Shown piece by piece: positions 10,568 through 20,732 of a stretch of 64,000 bases of DNA. This stretch comes from Tetragonia tetragonoides (lineage: Eukaryota; Streptophyta; Magnoliopsida; Caryophyllales; Aizoaceae), in contig CM076145.1 of NCBI GenBank assembly GCA_038025085.1, forward strand, positions 11,815,000-11,878,999, written 5' to 3'. Every line of letters starts with the position of its first letter. Within the stretch, counting starts at the first letter, position 1. The notes under the pieces are model-generated. The model saw only the letters and a list, made by a program, of their open reading frames with translations, searched no databases and was not told where the DNA came from. Position numbers and translations under genes: made by a program.

Positions 10568-12128
10568 GAATGCTTTCTCTTAAAATACAACACAAAAGAA
10601 CTCAATCTTTTTCACCCTAGTCATATGAGCTTTTAAAACGCGTAAATGCATTCAAAAGGTGGAGTTAAAGCTTGTTTGTACTTGTAAACATCCTTGGTGT
10701 AGTTTCTCACTCAAATGAATGCAAACAAAGCATCTGGGTGCTTTCTCTTAACATACAACACAAAAGAACTCAATCTCTTTCACTCTAGTCATATAAGCTT
10801 TTAAAACGCGTAAATGCATTCAAAAGGTGGAGTTAAAGCTTGTTTGTACTTGTAAACATCCTTGGTGTAGTTTCTCACCCCAATGAATGCAAACAAAGCT
10901 TTTGGGTGCTTTCTCTGAAAATACAACCCAAAAGAACTCAATCTCTTTCACCCTAGTCGTATGAGGTTTTAAAACGCGTATATGCATCCAAATACTTTGT
11001 TTGCATTCATTTGAGAGAGAAACTACACCAAGGAAGTTTACAAGTACAAACAAGCTTTAACTCCACCTTTTGAATGCATTTACGCATTTTAACAGCTCTT
11101 ACATCTAGGGTGAAAGAGATTGAGTTCTTTTGTGTTGTATATTCAGAGAAAGCACCCAAATGCTTTGTTTGCATTCATTTGAGGGTGAAACTACACCAAG
11201 GATGTTTACAAGTACAAACAAGCTTTAACTCAACCTTTTGAATGCATTTACGCATTTTAACAGCTCTTACAACTAGGGTTAAAGAGATTGAGTTCTTTTG
11301 TGTTTTATATTAAGAGAAATCACACAAATGCTTTGTTTGCATTCATTTGAGTGAGAAACTACACCAAGAATGTTTACAAGTACAAACAAGCTTCAACTCA
11401 AGCTTTTGAATGCATTTACGCGTTTTAAAAGCTCATATGACTAGGGTGAAAAAGATTGAGTTCTTTTGTGTTTTATTTTAAGAGAAAGCAACCAAAAGCT
11501 TTGTTTGCTTTCATTTCAGTGAGAAACTACACCAAGAATGTTTACAAGTACAAACAGGCTTCAACTCAAGCTTTTGAATGCATTTACGCGTTTTAAAACT
11601 CATATGACTAGGGTGAAAAAGATTGAGTTCTTTTGTGTTGTATATTAAGAGAAAGCACCCAAATGCTTAGTTTGCATTCATTTGAGTGAGAAACTTAACC
11701 AAGGATGTTTACAAGTGCCAACAAGCTTCAACTCAAGCTTTTGAATGTATTTACGCGTTTTAACAGCTCTTACGATTAGGGTGAAAGAGATTGAGGTCTT
11801 TTGTGTTGTATATTAAGAGAAAGCACCCAAATGCTTTGTTTGCATTCATTTGAGTGAGAAACTACACCAAGGATGTTTACAAGTACAAACAAGCTTTGAC
11901 TCCACCTTTTGAATGCATTTACGCGTTTTAACAGCTCTTAAATCTAGGGTGAAAGAGCTTGAGCTCTTTTGTGTTGTATATTAAGAGAAAGCAACCAAAT
12001 GCTTTGTTTGTATTCATTTGAGTGAGAAACTACACCAAGGATGTTTACAACCACAAACAAGCTTTAACTCCACCTTTTGAATGCATTTACGCATTTTAAC
12101 AGCTCTTACAACTAGGGTGAAAGAGATT
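10568..12128. repeat. Satellite array, reverse then forward
   Basis: Reverse monomers run from about 10568 to 10983 and forward monomers from about 10984 to 12128. The first switch (TTTTGAATGCTTTCTCTTAAA) also occurs at 20735. At 12128 the array flips again inside GAAAGAGATTTTTTGTACTTG. No gene is seen. Confidence 0.92.
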
Positions 12129-14045
12129 TTTTGTACTTGTAAACATCCTTGGTGTAGTTTCTCACTCCATTGAATGCAAACAATGCTTTTGGGTGCTTTC
12201 TCTGAAAATACAACACAAAAGAACTCAATCTCTTTCACCCTAGTTGTAAGAGCTGTTAAAATGCGTAAATGCATTCAAAAGGTTGAGTTAAAGCTTGTTT
12301 GCACTTGTAAACATCCTTGGTGTAGTTTCTCCGTGAAATGAATGCAAACAAAGCATTTGGGTGCTTTCTCTTAATATACAACACAAAAGAACTCAATCTC
12401 TTTCACCCTAGTTGTAAGAGCTGTTAAAACGCGTAAATGCATTCAAATGGTGGAGTTAAAGCTTGTTTGTACTTGTATACATCCTTGGTGTGGTTTCTCA
12501 CTCAAATGAATGCCAACAAAGTATTTGGATGCATTCTCTTAATATACAACATAAAAGATCTCAAATCTCTTTCACCCTGCTCGTATGATCTTTCAAAACG
12601 TGTAAATGCATTCAAAAGCTTGAGTTGAAGCTTGTTTGTACTTGTAAACATCCTTGGTGCAGTTTCACACTCAAATGTATCCAAACAACGTATTTGGATG
12701 CTTTCTCTTAATGTACAACACAAAAGAACTCAAATCTCTTTTACCCTACTCGTATGAGATTTTAAAACGCGTAAATGCATTCAAAAGCTTGTTTGTAAAT
12801 GCATACAATTTCAGTGAGAAACTACACCAAGGACGTTTACAAGCACAAACAAGCTTTAACTCCACCTTTTGAATGCATTTACGCATTTTAAAACGCGTAA
12901 ATACATTCAAAAGCATTTTAAAACGCGTAAATACATTCAAAAGCTTGAGTTGAAGCTTGTTTGTACTTGTAAACATCCTTGGTGTAGTTTCTCACTCCAA
13001 TGAATGCAAACAAAGCTTTTGGGTGCTTTCTCTGAAAATACAACACAAAAGAACTCAATCTCTTTCACCCTAGTCATAAGAGCTGTTAAAACGCGTAAAT
13101 GCAATCAAAAGGTGGAGTTAAAGCTTGTTTGTACTTGTAAACATCCTTGGTATATTTTCTCACTCAAATGAATGCAAACAAAGCATTTGGGTGCTGTCTC
13201 TTAATATACAACACAAAAGACCTCAATGTCTTTTACCCTAGTCATATGAGCTTTTAAAACGCGTAAATACATTCAAAAGCTTGAGTTGAAGCTTGTTAGT
13301 ACTTGTAAACATCCTTGGTGTAGTTTCTCACTCCAATGAATGCAAACAAAGCTTTTGGGTGCTTTCTCTGAAAATACAACACAAAAGAACTCAATCTCTT
13401 TCACCCTAGTCGTATGAGGTTTTAAAACGCGTATATGCATTCAAAAGGTGGAGTTAAAGCTTGTTTGTACTTGTAAACATCCTTGGTGTAGTTTCTCACT
13501 TAAAGGAATGCAAATAAAGCATCTGGGTGCATTCTCTTAATTTTCAACACAAAATAACTCAATCTCTTTCACCCTAATCGTATGCGCTTTTAAAACGCGT
13601 AAATGCATTGAAAAGCTTGAGTTGAAGCTTGTTTGTACTTGTAAACATCCTTGGTGTAGTTTCCCACTTAAATGAATGCAAACAAAGCATCTGGGTGCTT
13701 TCTCTTAATTTTCAACACAAAAGAACTCAATCTCTTTCACCCGAGTCGTAAGAGCTGTTAAAACGCATAAATGTATTCAAAACGCGTAAATGCATTCAAA
13801 AGCTTGAGTTGAAGCTTGTTTGTACTTGTAAACATCCTTGGTGTAGTTTCTCCTCAAATAAAATGCAAACAAAGCATCTGGGTGATTTCTCTTAATATAC
13901 AACTCAAAAGAACTCAATGTCTTTCACCCTAGTCGTAAGAGCCGTTAAAACGCGTAAAAAGGCATTCAAAACGCGTAAATACATTCAAAAGCTTGAGTTG
14001 AAGCTTGTTTGTACTTGTAAACATCCTTGGTATAGTTTCTCACTC
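12129..14045 (-). repeat. Satellite array, reverse block with a short forward insert
   Basis: Mostly reverse monomers. A forward piece of about 90 bp lies at 12796-12885, between reverse monomers (TTTCAGTGAGAAACTACACC). From about 12.2 kb this block is duplicated at +9979 bp. Monomers with an extra CATTCAAAACGCGTAAAT unit occur at about 13.78 and 13.96 kb. Confidence 0.92.
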
Positions 14046-17000
14046 ACCCAAATGCTTTGTTTGCATTCATTTGAGTGAGAAACTACACCAAGGATGTTTA
14101 CAAGTACAAACAAGCTTTAACTCCACCTTTTGAATGCATTTGCGCGTTTTATAAGCTCATATGACTAGGGTGAAAGAGATTGAGTTCTTTTGTGTTGTAT
14201 AATAAGAGAAAGCACCCAAATGCTTTGTTTGCATTCATTTGAGTGAGAAACTTAACCAAGGATGTTTACAAGTACAAACAAATGCTTTTGAAAGCTTGAG
14301 TTAAAGTACTTGTAAATGCTTTGTTTGCATTCATTTGAGTGAGAAACTACTCTCTGAAAATACGCGTTTTAAAAGCTCATATGAGTAGGGTGAAAGAGAT
14401 TGAGTTCTTTTGTGTTGTATATTAAGAGAAAGCACCCAAATGCTTTGTTTGCATTCATTTGAGGGAGAAACTACACCAAGGATGTTTACAAGTACAAACA
14501 AACTTCAACTCAAGCTTTTGAAAGCATTTACGCGTTTTAAAACCTCATACGACTAGGGTGAAAGAGATTGAGGTCTTTTGTGCTGTATATTAAGAGAAAA
14601 CACCCAAATGCTTTGTTTGCATACAACAAAGTATTTGGGTGCTTTCTCCTAATATACAACACAAATGAACTCAATCTCTATCACCCTAGTTGTAAGTGTT
14701 GTTAAAACGCGTAAATACATTCAAAAGCTTGGTTGAATGCTTATAAGAGCTGTTAAAACGCGTAAATACATTCAAAAGCTTGAGTTGAAGCTTGTTTGTA
14801 CTTGTAAACATCCGTGGTTAAGTTTGTCACTCAAATGAATGCAAACAATGCATTTGGGTGCTTTCTCTTAATATACAACACAGTAGAACTCAAACTTTTC
14901 ACCCTAGTCATATGAGCTTTCAAAACGCGTAAATGCATTCAAAAGCTTGAGTTGAAGCTTGTTTGTACTTGTAAGCATTCTTGGTATAGTTTCTCACTGA
15001 AATGAATGCAAACAAAGCTTTTGGTTGCTTTCTCTAAAAATACAACTCAAAAGAACTCAATCTTTTTCACCCTAGTCATATGAGCTTTTAAAACGCGTAA
15101 ATGCATTCAAAAGCTTGAGTTGAAGCTTGTTTGTACTTGTAAACATCCTAGGTGTAGTTTCTCACTCCTATGAATGCAAACAAATCTTTTGGGTGCTTTC
15201 TCTTAAAATACAACACAAAAGAACTCAATCTCTTTCACCCTAGTCGTAAGAGCTGTTAAAACGCGTAAATGCATTAAAAAGGTTGAGTTAAAGCTTGTTT
15301 GTACTTGTAAACATCCTTGGTGTAGTTTCTCACTCAAATGAATGCAAACAAAGCATTTGGGTGCTTTCTCTTAATATACAACACAAAAGAACTCAATCTC
15401 CTTCACCCTAGTCGTAAGAGCTGTTAAAACGCGTAAATGCATTCAAAAGGTGGAGTTAAAGCTTGTTTGTACCTGTAAACATCCTTGGTGTAGTTTCTCA
15501 CTCAAATGAATGCAAACAAAGCATTTGGGTGCTTTCTCTTAATATACAACTCAAAAGACCTCAATCTCATATGAGCTTTTAAAACGCGTAAATGCATTTA
15601 AAAGGTGGAGTTAAAGCTTGTTTGTACTTGTAAACATCCTTGGTGTAGTTTCTCACTCAAATGAATGCAAACAAAGCACTTGGGTGCTTTCTCTTAATAT
15701 ACAACACAAAAGACCTCAATCTCTTTCACCCTAGTCAGATGACCTTTTAAAACGCGTAAATATATTCTAAAGCTTGAGTTGAAGCTTGTTTGTACTTGTA
15801 AACATCCTTGGTTTAGTTTCTCACTCCAATGAATGAAAACAAAGCTTTTGGGTGCTTTCTCTTAAAATACGACACAAAAGAACTTAATCTCTTTCACCCT
15901 AGTCGTATGAGGTTTTAAAACGCGTATATGCATTCAAAAGGTGGAGATAAAGCTTGCATGTACTTGTAAACATCCTTGGTATAGTTTCTCACTCAAATGA
16001 ATGCAAACAAAGCATTTGGGTGCTTTCTCTTAATATACAACACAAAAGACCTCGATCTCTTTCACCCTAGTCATATGAGCTTTTAAAACGTGTAAATACA
16101 TTCCAAAGTTTGAATTGAAGCTTGTTTGTACTTGTAAACATCCTTGGTGTAGTTTCTCAATCCAATGAATGCAAACAAAGCTTTTGGGTGCTTTCTCTGA
16201 AAATACAACACAAAAGAACCCAAATGAGAATGTTGCTTTCATTCATTGGAGTGAGAAACTACACCAAGGATGTTTACAAGTACAAACAAGCTTTAAGTCC
16301 ACCTTTTGAATGCATATACGCGTTTTAAAACCTCATACGACTAGGGTGAAAGAGATTGAGTTCTTTTGTGTTGTATTTTCAGAGAAAGCACCCAAAAGCT
16401 TTGTTTTCATTCATTGGAGTGAGAAACTACACCAAGGATGTTTACAAGTACAAACAGGCTTCAACTCAAAATTTTGAAAGCTTTGTTTGCATTCATTTGA
16501 GTGAGAAACTACACCAAGAATGTTTACAAGTACAAACAAGCTTCAACTCAAAATTTTGAATGTATTCACAATCAAATGAATGCAAATGAAGCATTTGGGT
16601 GCTTTCTCTTAATAAACAACACAAAAGACCTCAATCTCTTTCACCCTAGTCGTATGAGGTTTTAAAACTCGTAAATGCTTTAAAAAGCTTGAGTTGAAGC
16701 TTGTTTGTACTTGTAAACATCCTTGGTGTAGTTTCTCCCTCAAATGAATGCAAACAAAGCATTTGGGTGCTTTCTCTTAATATACAACACAAAAGAACTC
16801 AATCTCTTTCACCCTAGATGTAAGAGCTGTTAAAACGCGTAAATGCATTCAAAAGGTGGAGTTAAAGCTTGTTTGTACTTGTAAACTTCCTTGGTTTAGT
16901 TTCTCACTCAAATGAATGCAAACTACTTTCATCCAGTTGTAGTTTCTCACTCAAATGAATGCAAACAAAGTTATACAAAGGTGTAGTTTATCAAGTTTTG

Positions 17001-17130
17001 AATGCATCAAAATGAAAGCACCCAAAAGCTTTGTTTGCATTCATTGCAGTGAGAAACTACACCAAGAATGTTTACAAGTACCAACAAGCTTCAACTTAAG
17101 CTTTTTAATGCATATACGCGTTTTATACAG
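14046..17130. repeat. Satellite array, alternating orientation
   Basis: Forward about 14046-14622, reverse about 14623-16214, forward about 16215-16567, reverse about 16568-16990, forward about 16991-17130. Junctions are abrupt and lie at different points of the monomer. The last forward piece ends at CGCGTTTTATACAG, where element 2 begins. No gene is seen. Confidence 0.9.
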
Positions 17131-18091
17131 TGATGCGTTAGCAAAACTTAAGGTTTTAGCTCGTTTTCGAACAATTGATGTTTTGATAATATTTTGTTTG
17201 TTTTTTGATTGTAGAGATTGAAAATGAAGTAAATGAAACGAAAAATAAGAAGAGGGAGGATAGATAGCACCACCACCAGGACTATAAAGGATTTAACCAC
17301 CAAGTCAAGGCTAAAGGATACTACTTGTTTCACCAAATATCCCTAAGGACATTTTAAAGAACAACAAGGTTTGTAAGCAAAAGGCAGCAGCCATTTCATA
17401 TTTTCATTCATCATAATCTATCTTTTACATCAGCTGTTCTTACATATTTATAGGGGTCACAAATGTGCCCTAATAACCTAAGAATACTCTAGAAAGGGTG
17501 AGCTGTCCAAGAGTAGTGCCCAAGCAAAATGAAACTTCAGTATTTTGTCCAGAAATGAGCCAAATACGTGCAGTACAATTTGGAGCGCATTTCCTTCCGT
17601 TTTGGACCACTTGACAACTTTTGCTTGTCCTTGCATAAGGACAAACGGGTGAGCTGTAAGAGGAGCCTCAAGCCTCATCATTATCCATCCCATGTGCTTT
17701 TAGACTCTCCTCATTCAGCAGCTACTTAGGGAATTCAAAATGCAATTAAAACTTCCTAATTAACTAATTACATGCAGCATAATTAAACTAATTAAGTACG
17801 AACATGTGTACAAACATTTGTACGGACAATAACCATATTAATCAACTAATCATGATAATTAAGCCAATTGCAAGGTTATTCGTGTACGGACTTGTGCACG
17901 GCATGTTGTACGGACTAATAATGTACGAACTAATCAGGTTAATGCCATTGAAAGGACATTAGGCCCCTAGGACCATTAATGAAGGCACCATGTACTAAAA
18001 GAGTGCCATAGAACATGATAAAATCATTGATGGACCAAGAACAGATCGTATGGCACTTAATTGAAGAGAGGAGCTTGATGCCAACGCATCA
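17131..18091 (-). repeat. 3' LTR of element 2 (inner boundary inferred)
   Basis: The outer end is certain, because it matches the 38-bp remnant at 19901. The proposed inner end is TGATGCGTTGGC on the minus strand at 18091. It makes a near-perfect inverted repeat with the outer end GCTAACGCATCA. The LTR would be 961 bp, with its TATA box about 639 bp from the start, close to the 623 bp seen in element 1. Against this, no clear polypurine tract lies just before 18091. A second candidate start, TGATGAGG near 17680, would give an LTR of about 550 bp. Confidence 0.55.
17445..17452 (-). promoter_or_regulatory. TATA box of element 2 LTR
   Basis: TATAAATA on the minus strand, preceded by GACCCC and followed by TGTAAGAACAGCTG. 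It lies about 315 bp from the LTR end, which fits a U3/R promoter. Confidence 0.65.
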
Positions 18092-18975
18092 TACACCGGG
18101 TGTTGTTTAGGACTTGCCCTCAAGTCCTGGAAGTAGAAAGCTTTCCAATTAAGCTGAATGATGTAGGTGCTGAACTTTCCACCCCGAATACGGCCTCTAA
18201 TCCAAGCCCCAATTGATCTCGTGACATCTTTACAATGTTGCTGCATTTGTACCTTAAAGAACAGTGGCACGATTGTACCAATCCCTACTCTAGGGAAATT
18301 CGTATAATCTGCCACATCAAACTTTTGCCACTTGAATACATCCTCAAACAAGATGAAATGAGATAAAAAGGTCAAGGAACTTGTTGGCAATCTTGTCTGT
18401 ATGCTGCTGTAATTTGCTCCTTGTGCAGCTTGCACGATATCGTCACAAATGACAGTTTCTTCACCATGGGTTTGTAACTCTTCCACAATGATTGTTGAAT
18501 CAAGAACATTGCTCGGGTCGTCTTTTTGTTCTTCTTTAAACAAAGTGGGTTCTTGAAATTCTTCACCAATCATTTGCCATTCCTCTAGGCTCACAATTAT
18601 GGGAGCTGCATTTTCAGTAGCTTTCACACTAGCTACTTGCTCAAGGTTGTGTTGAGTGTAAAAAGCTCGTGACGTGAACTTTGGCACAAACTTTCTAATG
18701 AGCTCTTCACGCATCTCACTCCAGCTTTGGATTTTTCCCTTTCCAATCCTTCTTCTTCCGATTTCTAAGAGTTCCCCCCAAATCAAAGCATCGCAATCAA
18801 AACAACTCGTCACAAGTTCTATTTTCTTGTGATTAGAAAACTCTAAGACTTTAAACCATTCGTCCACCGTCTCAAGCCACGTATAAAAATCTTCAGAATA
18901 GAGGAACCCACCAAATTTAGGAAAGTCTATCTCTAAGTCATCATCATTATACTTGGTATCATAAAGACGGGGCAT
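17995..18975 (-). pseudogene. Gag-derived protein with internal deletion, element 2
   Basis: An open frame of 326 residues starting MPRLYDTKY. Residues 14-110 are the N-terminal half of a Ty3/gypsy gag core: LEIDFPKFGG, FYTWLETVDEWFKVL, ALIWGELL, SWSEMREELIRKFVPKF and FYTQHNLEQ. The usual second half of the core is missing. From about residue 113 the frame passes to an unrelated acidic stretch (LEEWQMIGEEFQEP, EEQKDDPSN, EELQTHGEE) up to about 170. A basic, aromatic segment follows (FKVQMQQHCKDVTRSIGAW). The end, DALASSSS onward (about residue 296), would be encoded by the LTR if the inferred boundary is right. There is no zinc knuckle and no enzyme motif. The join at 113 looks like a deletion that kept the frame open. 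Such a protein would probably not assemble a normal capsid. Confidence 0.7.
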
Positions 18976-19886
18976 TTTGTGGAGTTAGGTTGTGTTTGAG
19001 TTCGGATGGTGTTTGAGCTGTTTTTGGGTTCTTTGTGGACTCGGTGTTGTGGAGTGACGGGATAAGACAATCAAATGCAATGAATAATCAAAATTATCCA
19101 ATAATTCAACCCCCAATTCCAGTTTCAACAAAGATCCATAAGAGAACAAACGCCAATTGCAACAGCTCAACTTCAAACACAACAATTCCAAATTTTGCAC
19201 GTACACGAACAGCTCAACAAATCTCAAACTTTCTCACATACATGGGGGAATAAACCAGATATCTACCAAGATAACTTTGTAGTATAAGGTCTTAGGAGTC
19301 TACAGGACCAAGAAAGGCATAAAATGGATCTCTAGATCTTGAGATATTAACAAAACGCCAAAATGACTCCTGGTTGTATTCCAGCAAGACCAACAAAATG
19401 TTTGAGCACAAATGAAGGCCAAAGACTCAACCTTTCAACTTCAAACCACTTGGATAACAACAATAGAACCCCAAATAAGATAACCAGTTAGAAATCCCTC
19501 AAGTTTCACCACAAATATGCAGGTAAAATCCAGAACAAACAAGCAACACAACAAACAAGATCCTAGTTCACGCTCAGCACATATAGCAACTTCTCACAAT
19601 AAACTGCTCCAACCCACAACGATTTAAGAAAAACCACCAAGATATTCCGAAAGATAAATGTCTAAGGAACTCAGAAAAGTATCAAAGTTGACACCTTTAC
19701 CTTTTGAAACGCCTCGAAAAACAAAGATCCTCAGCTTGGTCCAATCGCACGTCCAGCAGGAGTCACCGAGGGAAAATGCTTACTTGACTACCCAAATCTC
19801 AACCTTTTTCCTTGAAACCAAAACCAGGTGAAAGAGGACTCTTCAATGAAGAAAAACCTCTGAATTAACGAGCTAAGAAAGCCAAA
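18976..19886 (-). other. Untranslated leader of element 2
   Basis: About 0.9 kb between the PBS and the gag start. It is T-rich on the element strand and has no long frame linked to gag. An 80-codon frame at 18985-19227 has no recognisable domain and is treated as noncoding. Long leaders of this kind usually carry packaging and dimerisation signals, but I see no specific motif. Confidence 0.6.
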
Positions 19887-19898
19887 GCTCTGATACCA
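19887..19898 (-). promoter_or_regulatory. Primer-binding site of element 2 (initiator Met tRNA)
   Basis: GCTCTGATACCA on the plus strand, which is TGGTATCAGAGC on the element strand, two bases after the LTR end. This sets the minus orientation. Confidence 0.9.
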
Positions 19899-19900
19899 AC

Positions 19901-19938
19901 TGATGCGTTAGCAAAACTAAAGGTTTTAGCTCGTTTTC
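19901..19938 (-). repeat. Remnant of 5' LTR, element 2
   Basis: 38 bp matching 17131 onward, apart from one T to A change or indel in the AAAACTTAAGG stretch. The match stops at TCGTTTTC and satellite begins at once, so almost all of the 5' LTR and its flank have been lost. Confidence 0.88.
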
Positions 19939-20732
19939 CTTGGTGTAGTTTCTCACTTAAATGAATGCAAACAAAGCATCTGGGTGCTTTCTCTTAATTT
20001 TCAACACACAAGAACACAATCTCTTTCACCCTAGTCGTAAGAGCTGTTAAAACGCGTAAATGTATTCAAAACGCGTAAATGCATTCAAAAGCTTGAGTTA
20101 TAGCTTGTTTGTACTTTTAAACATCCTTGGTGTAGTTTCTCCTCAAATGAAATGCAAACAAAGCATCTGGGGGATTTCTCTTAATATACAACTCAAAAGA
20201 ACTCAATCTCTTGGGTGAGAAACTACTCTCTGAAAATACGCGTTTTAAAAGCTCATATGACTAGGGTGAAAGAGATTGAGTTCTTTTGTGTTGTATATTA
20301 AGAGAAAGCACCCAAATGCTTTGTTTGCATTCATTTGAGGGGGAAACTACACCAAGGATGTTTACAAGTACAAACAAGCTTCAACTCAAGCTTTTGAAAG
20401 CATTTACGCGTTTTAAAAGATCATATGACTAGGGTGAAAGAGATTGAGTTCTTTTGTGTTGTATATTAAGAGAAAGTACCCAGATGCTTTGTTTGCATTC
20501 ATTTGAGTGAGAAACTACACCAAGGATGTTCACAAGTACAAACAAGCTTTAACTCCACCTTTTGAATGCATTTACGCGTTTTAAAAGCTTATATGACTAG
20601 AGGGAAAGAGATTGAGTTCTTTTGTGTTGTATGTTAAGAGAAAGCACCCAGATGCTTTGTTTGCATTCATTTGAAAGAGAAACTACACCAAGAATGTTTA
20701 CAAGTACAAACAAGCTTCAACTCAAGCTTTTG
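19939..20732. repeat. Satellite array right of element 2, reverse then forward
   Basis: Reverse about 19939-20210, then forward about 20211-20732. The forward part matches the region before 10568 (offset about 10164 bp), including the TTTTGAATGCTTTCTCTTAAA switch at its end. No gene is seen. Confidence 0.92.

Larger units (their letters stand above)
17131..19938 (-). mobile_element. Second non-autonomous gag-only LTR element, minus strand, 5' LTR truncated
   Basis: Read on the minus strand: the last 38 bp of a 5' LTR (19901-19938), PBS, a leader of about 0.9 kb, a gag-derived frame (18975-17995), and a 3' LTR ending at 17131. The shared terminal sequence TGATGCGTTAGCAAAACT is found at both 17131 and 19901, which defines the LTR end. 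No protease, reverse transcriptase, RNase H or integrase is visible. It is unrelated in sequence to element 1 apart from its layout. No target-site duplication can be seen, because the 5' LTR is cut off and joined to satellite at CTTGGTGTAG. Only one LTR is complete, so the inner LTR boundary is inferred. Confidence 0.85.

Noticed and set aside
17148..17693. Two short minus-strand frames in the element 2 LTR
   Set aside because: They lie in the U3/R/U5 part around the TATA box, have no domain, and are not joined to gag.
18985..19227. 80-codon frame upstream of element 2 gag
   Set aside because: It lies in the long leader and in another frame, with no recognisable protein features.
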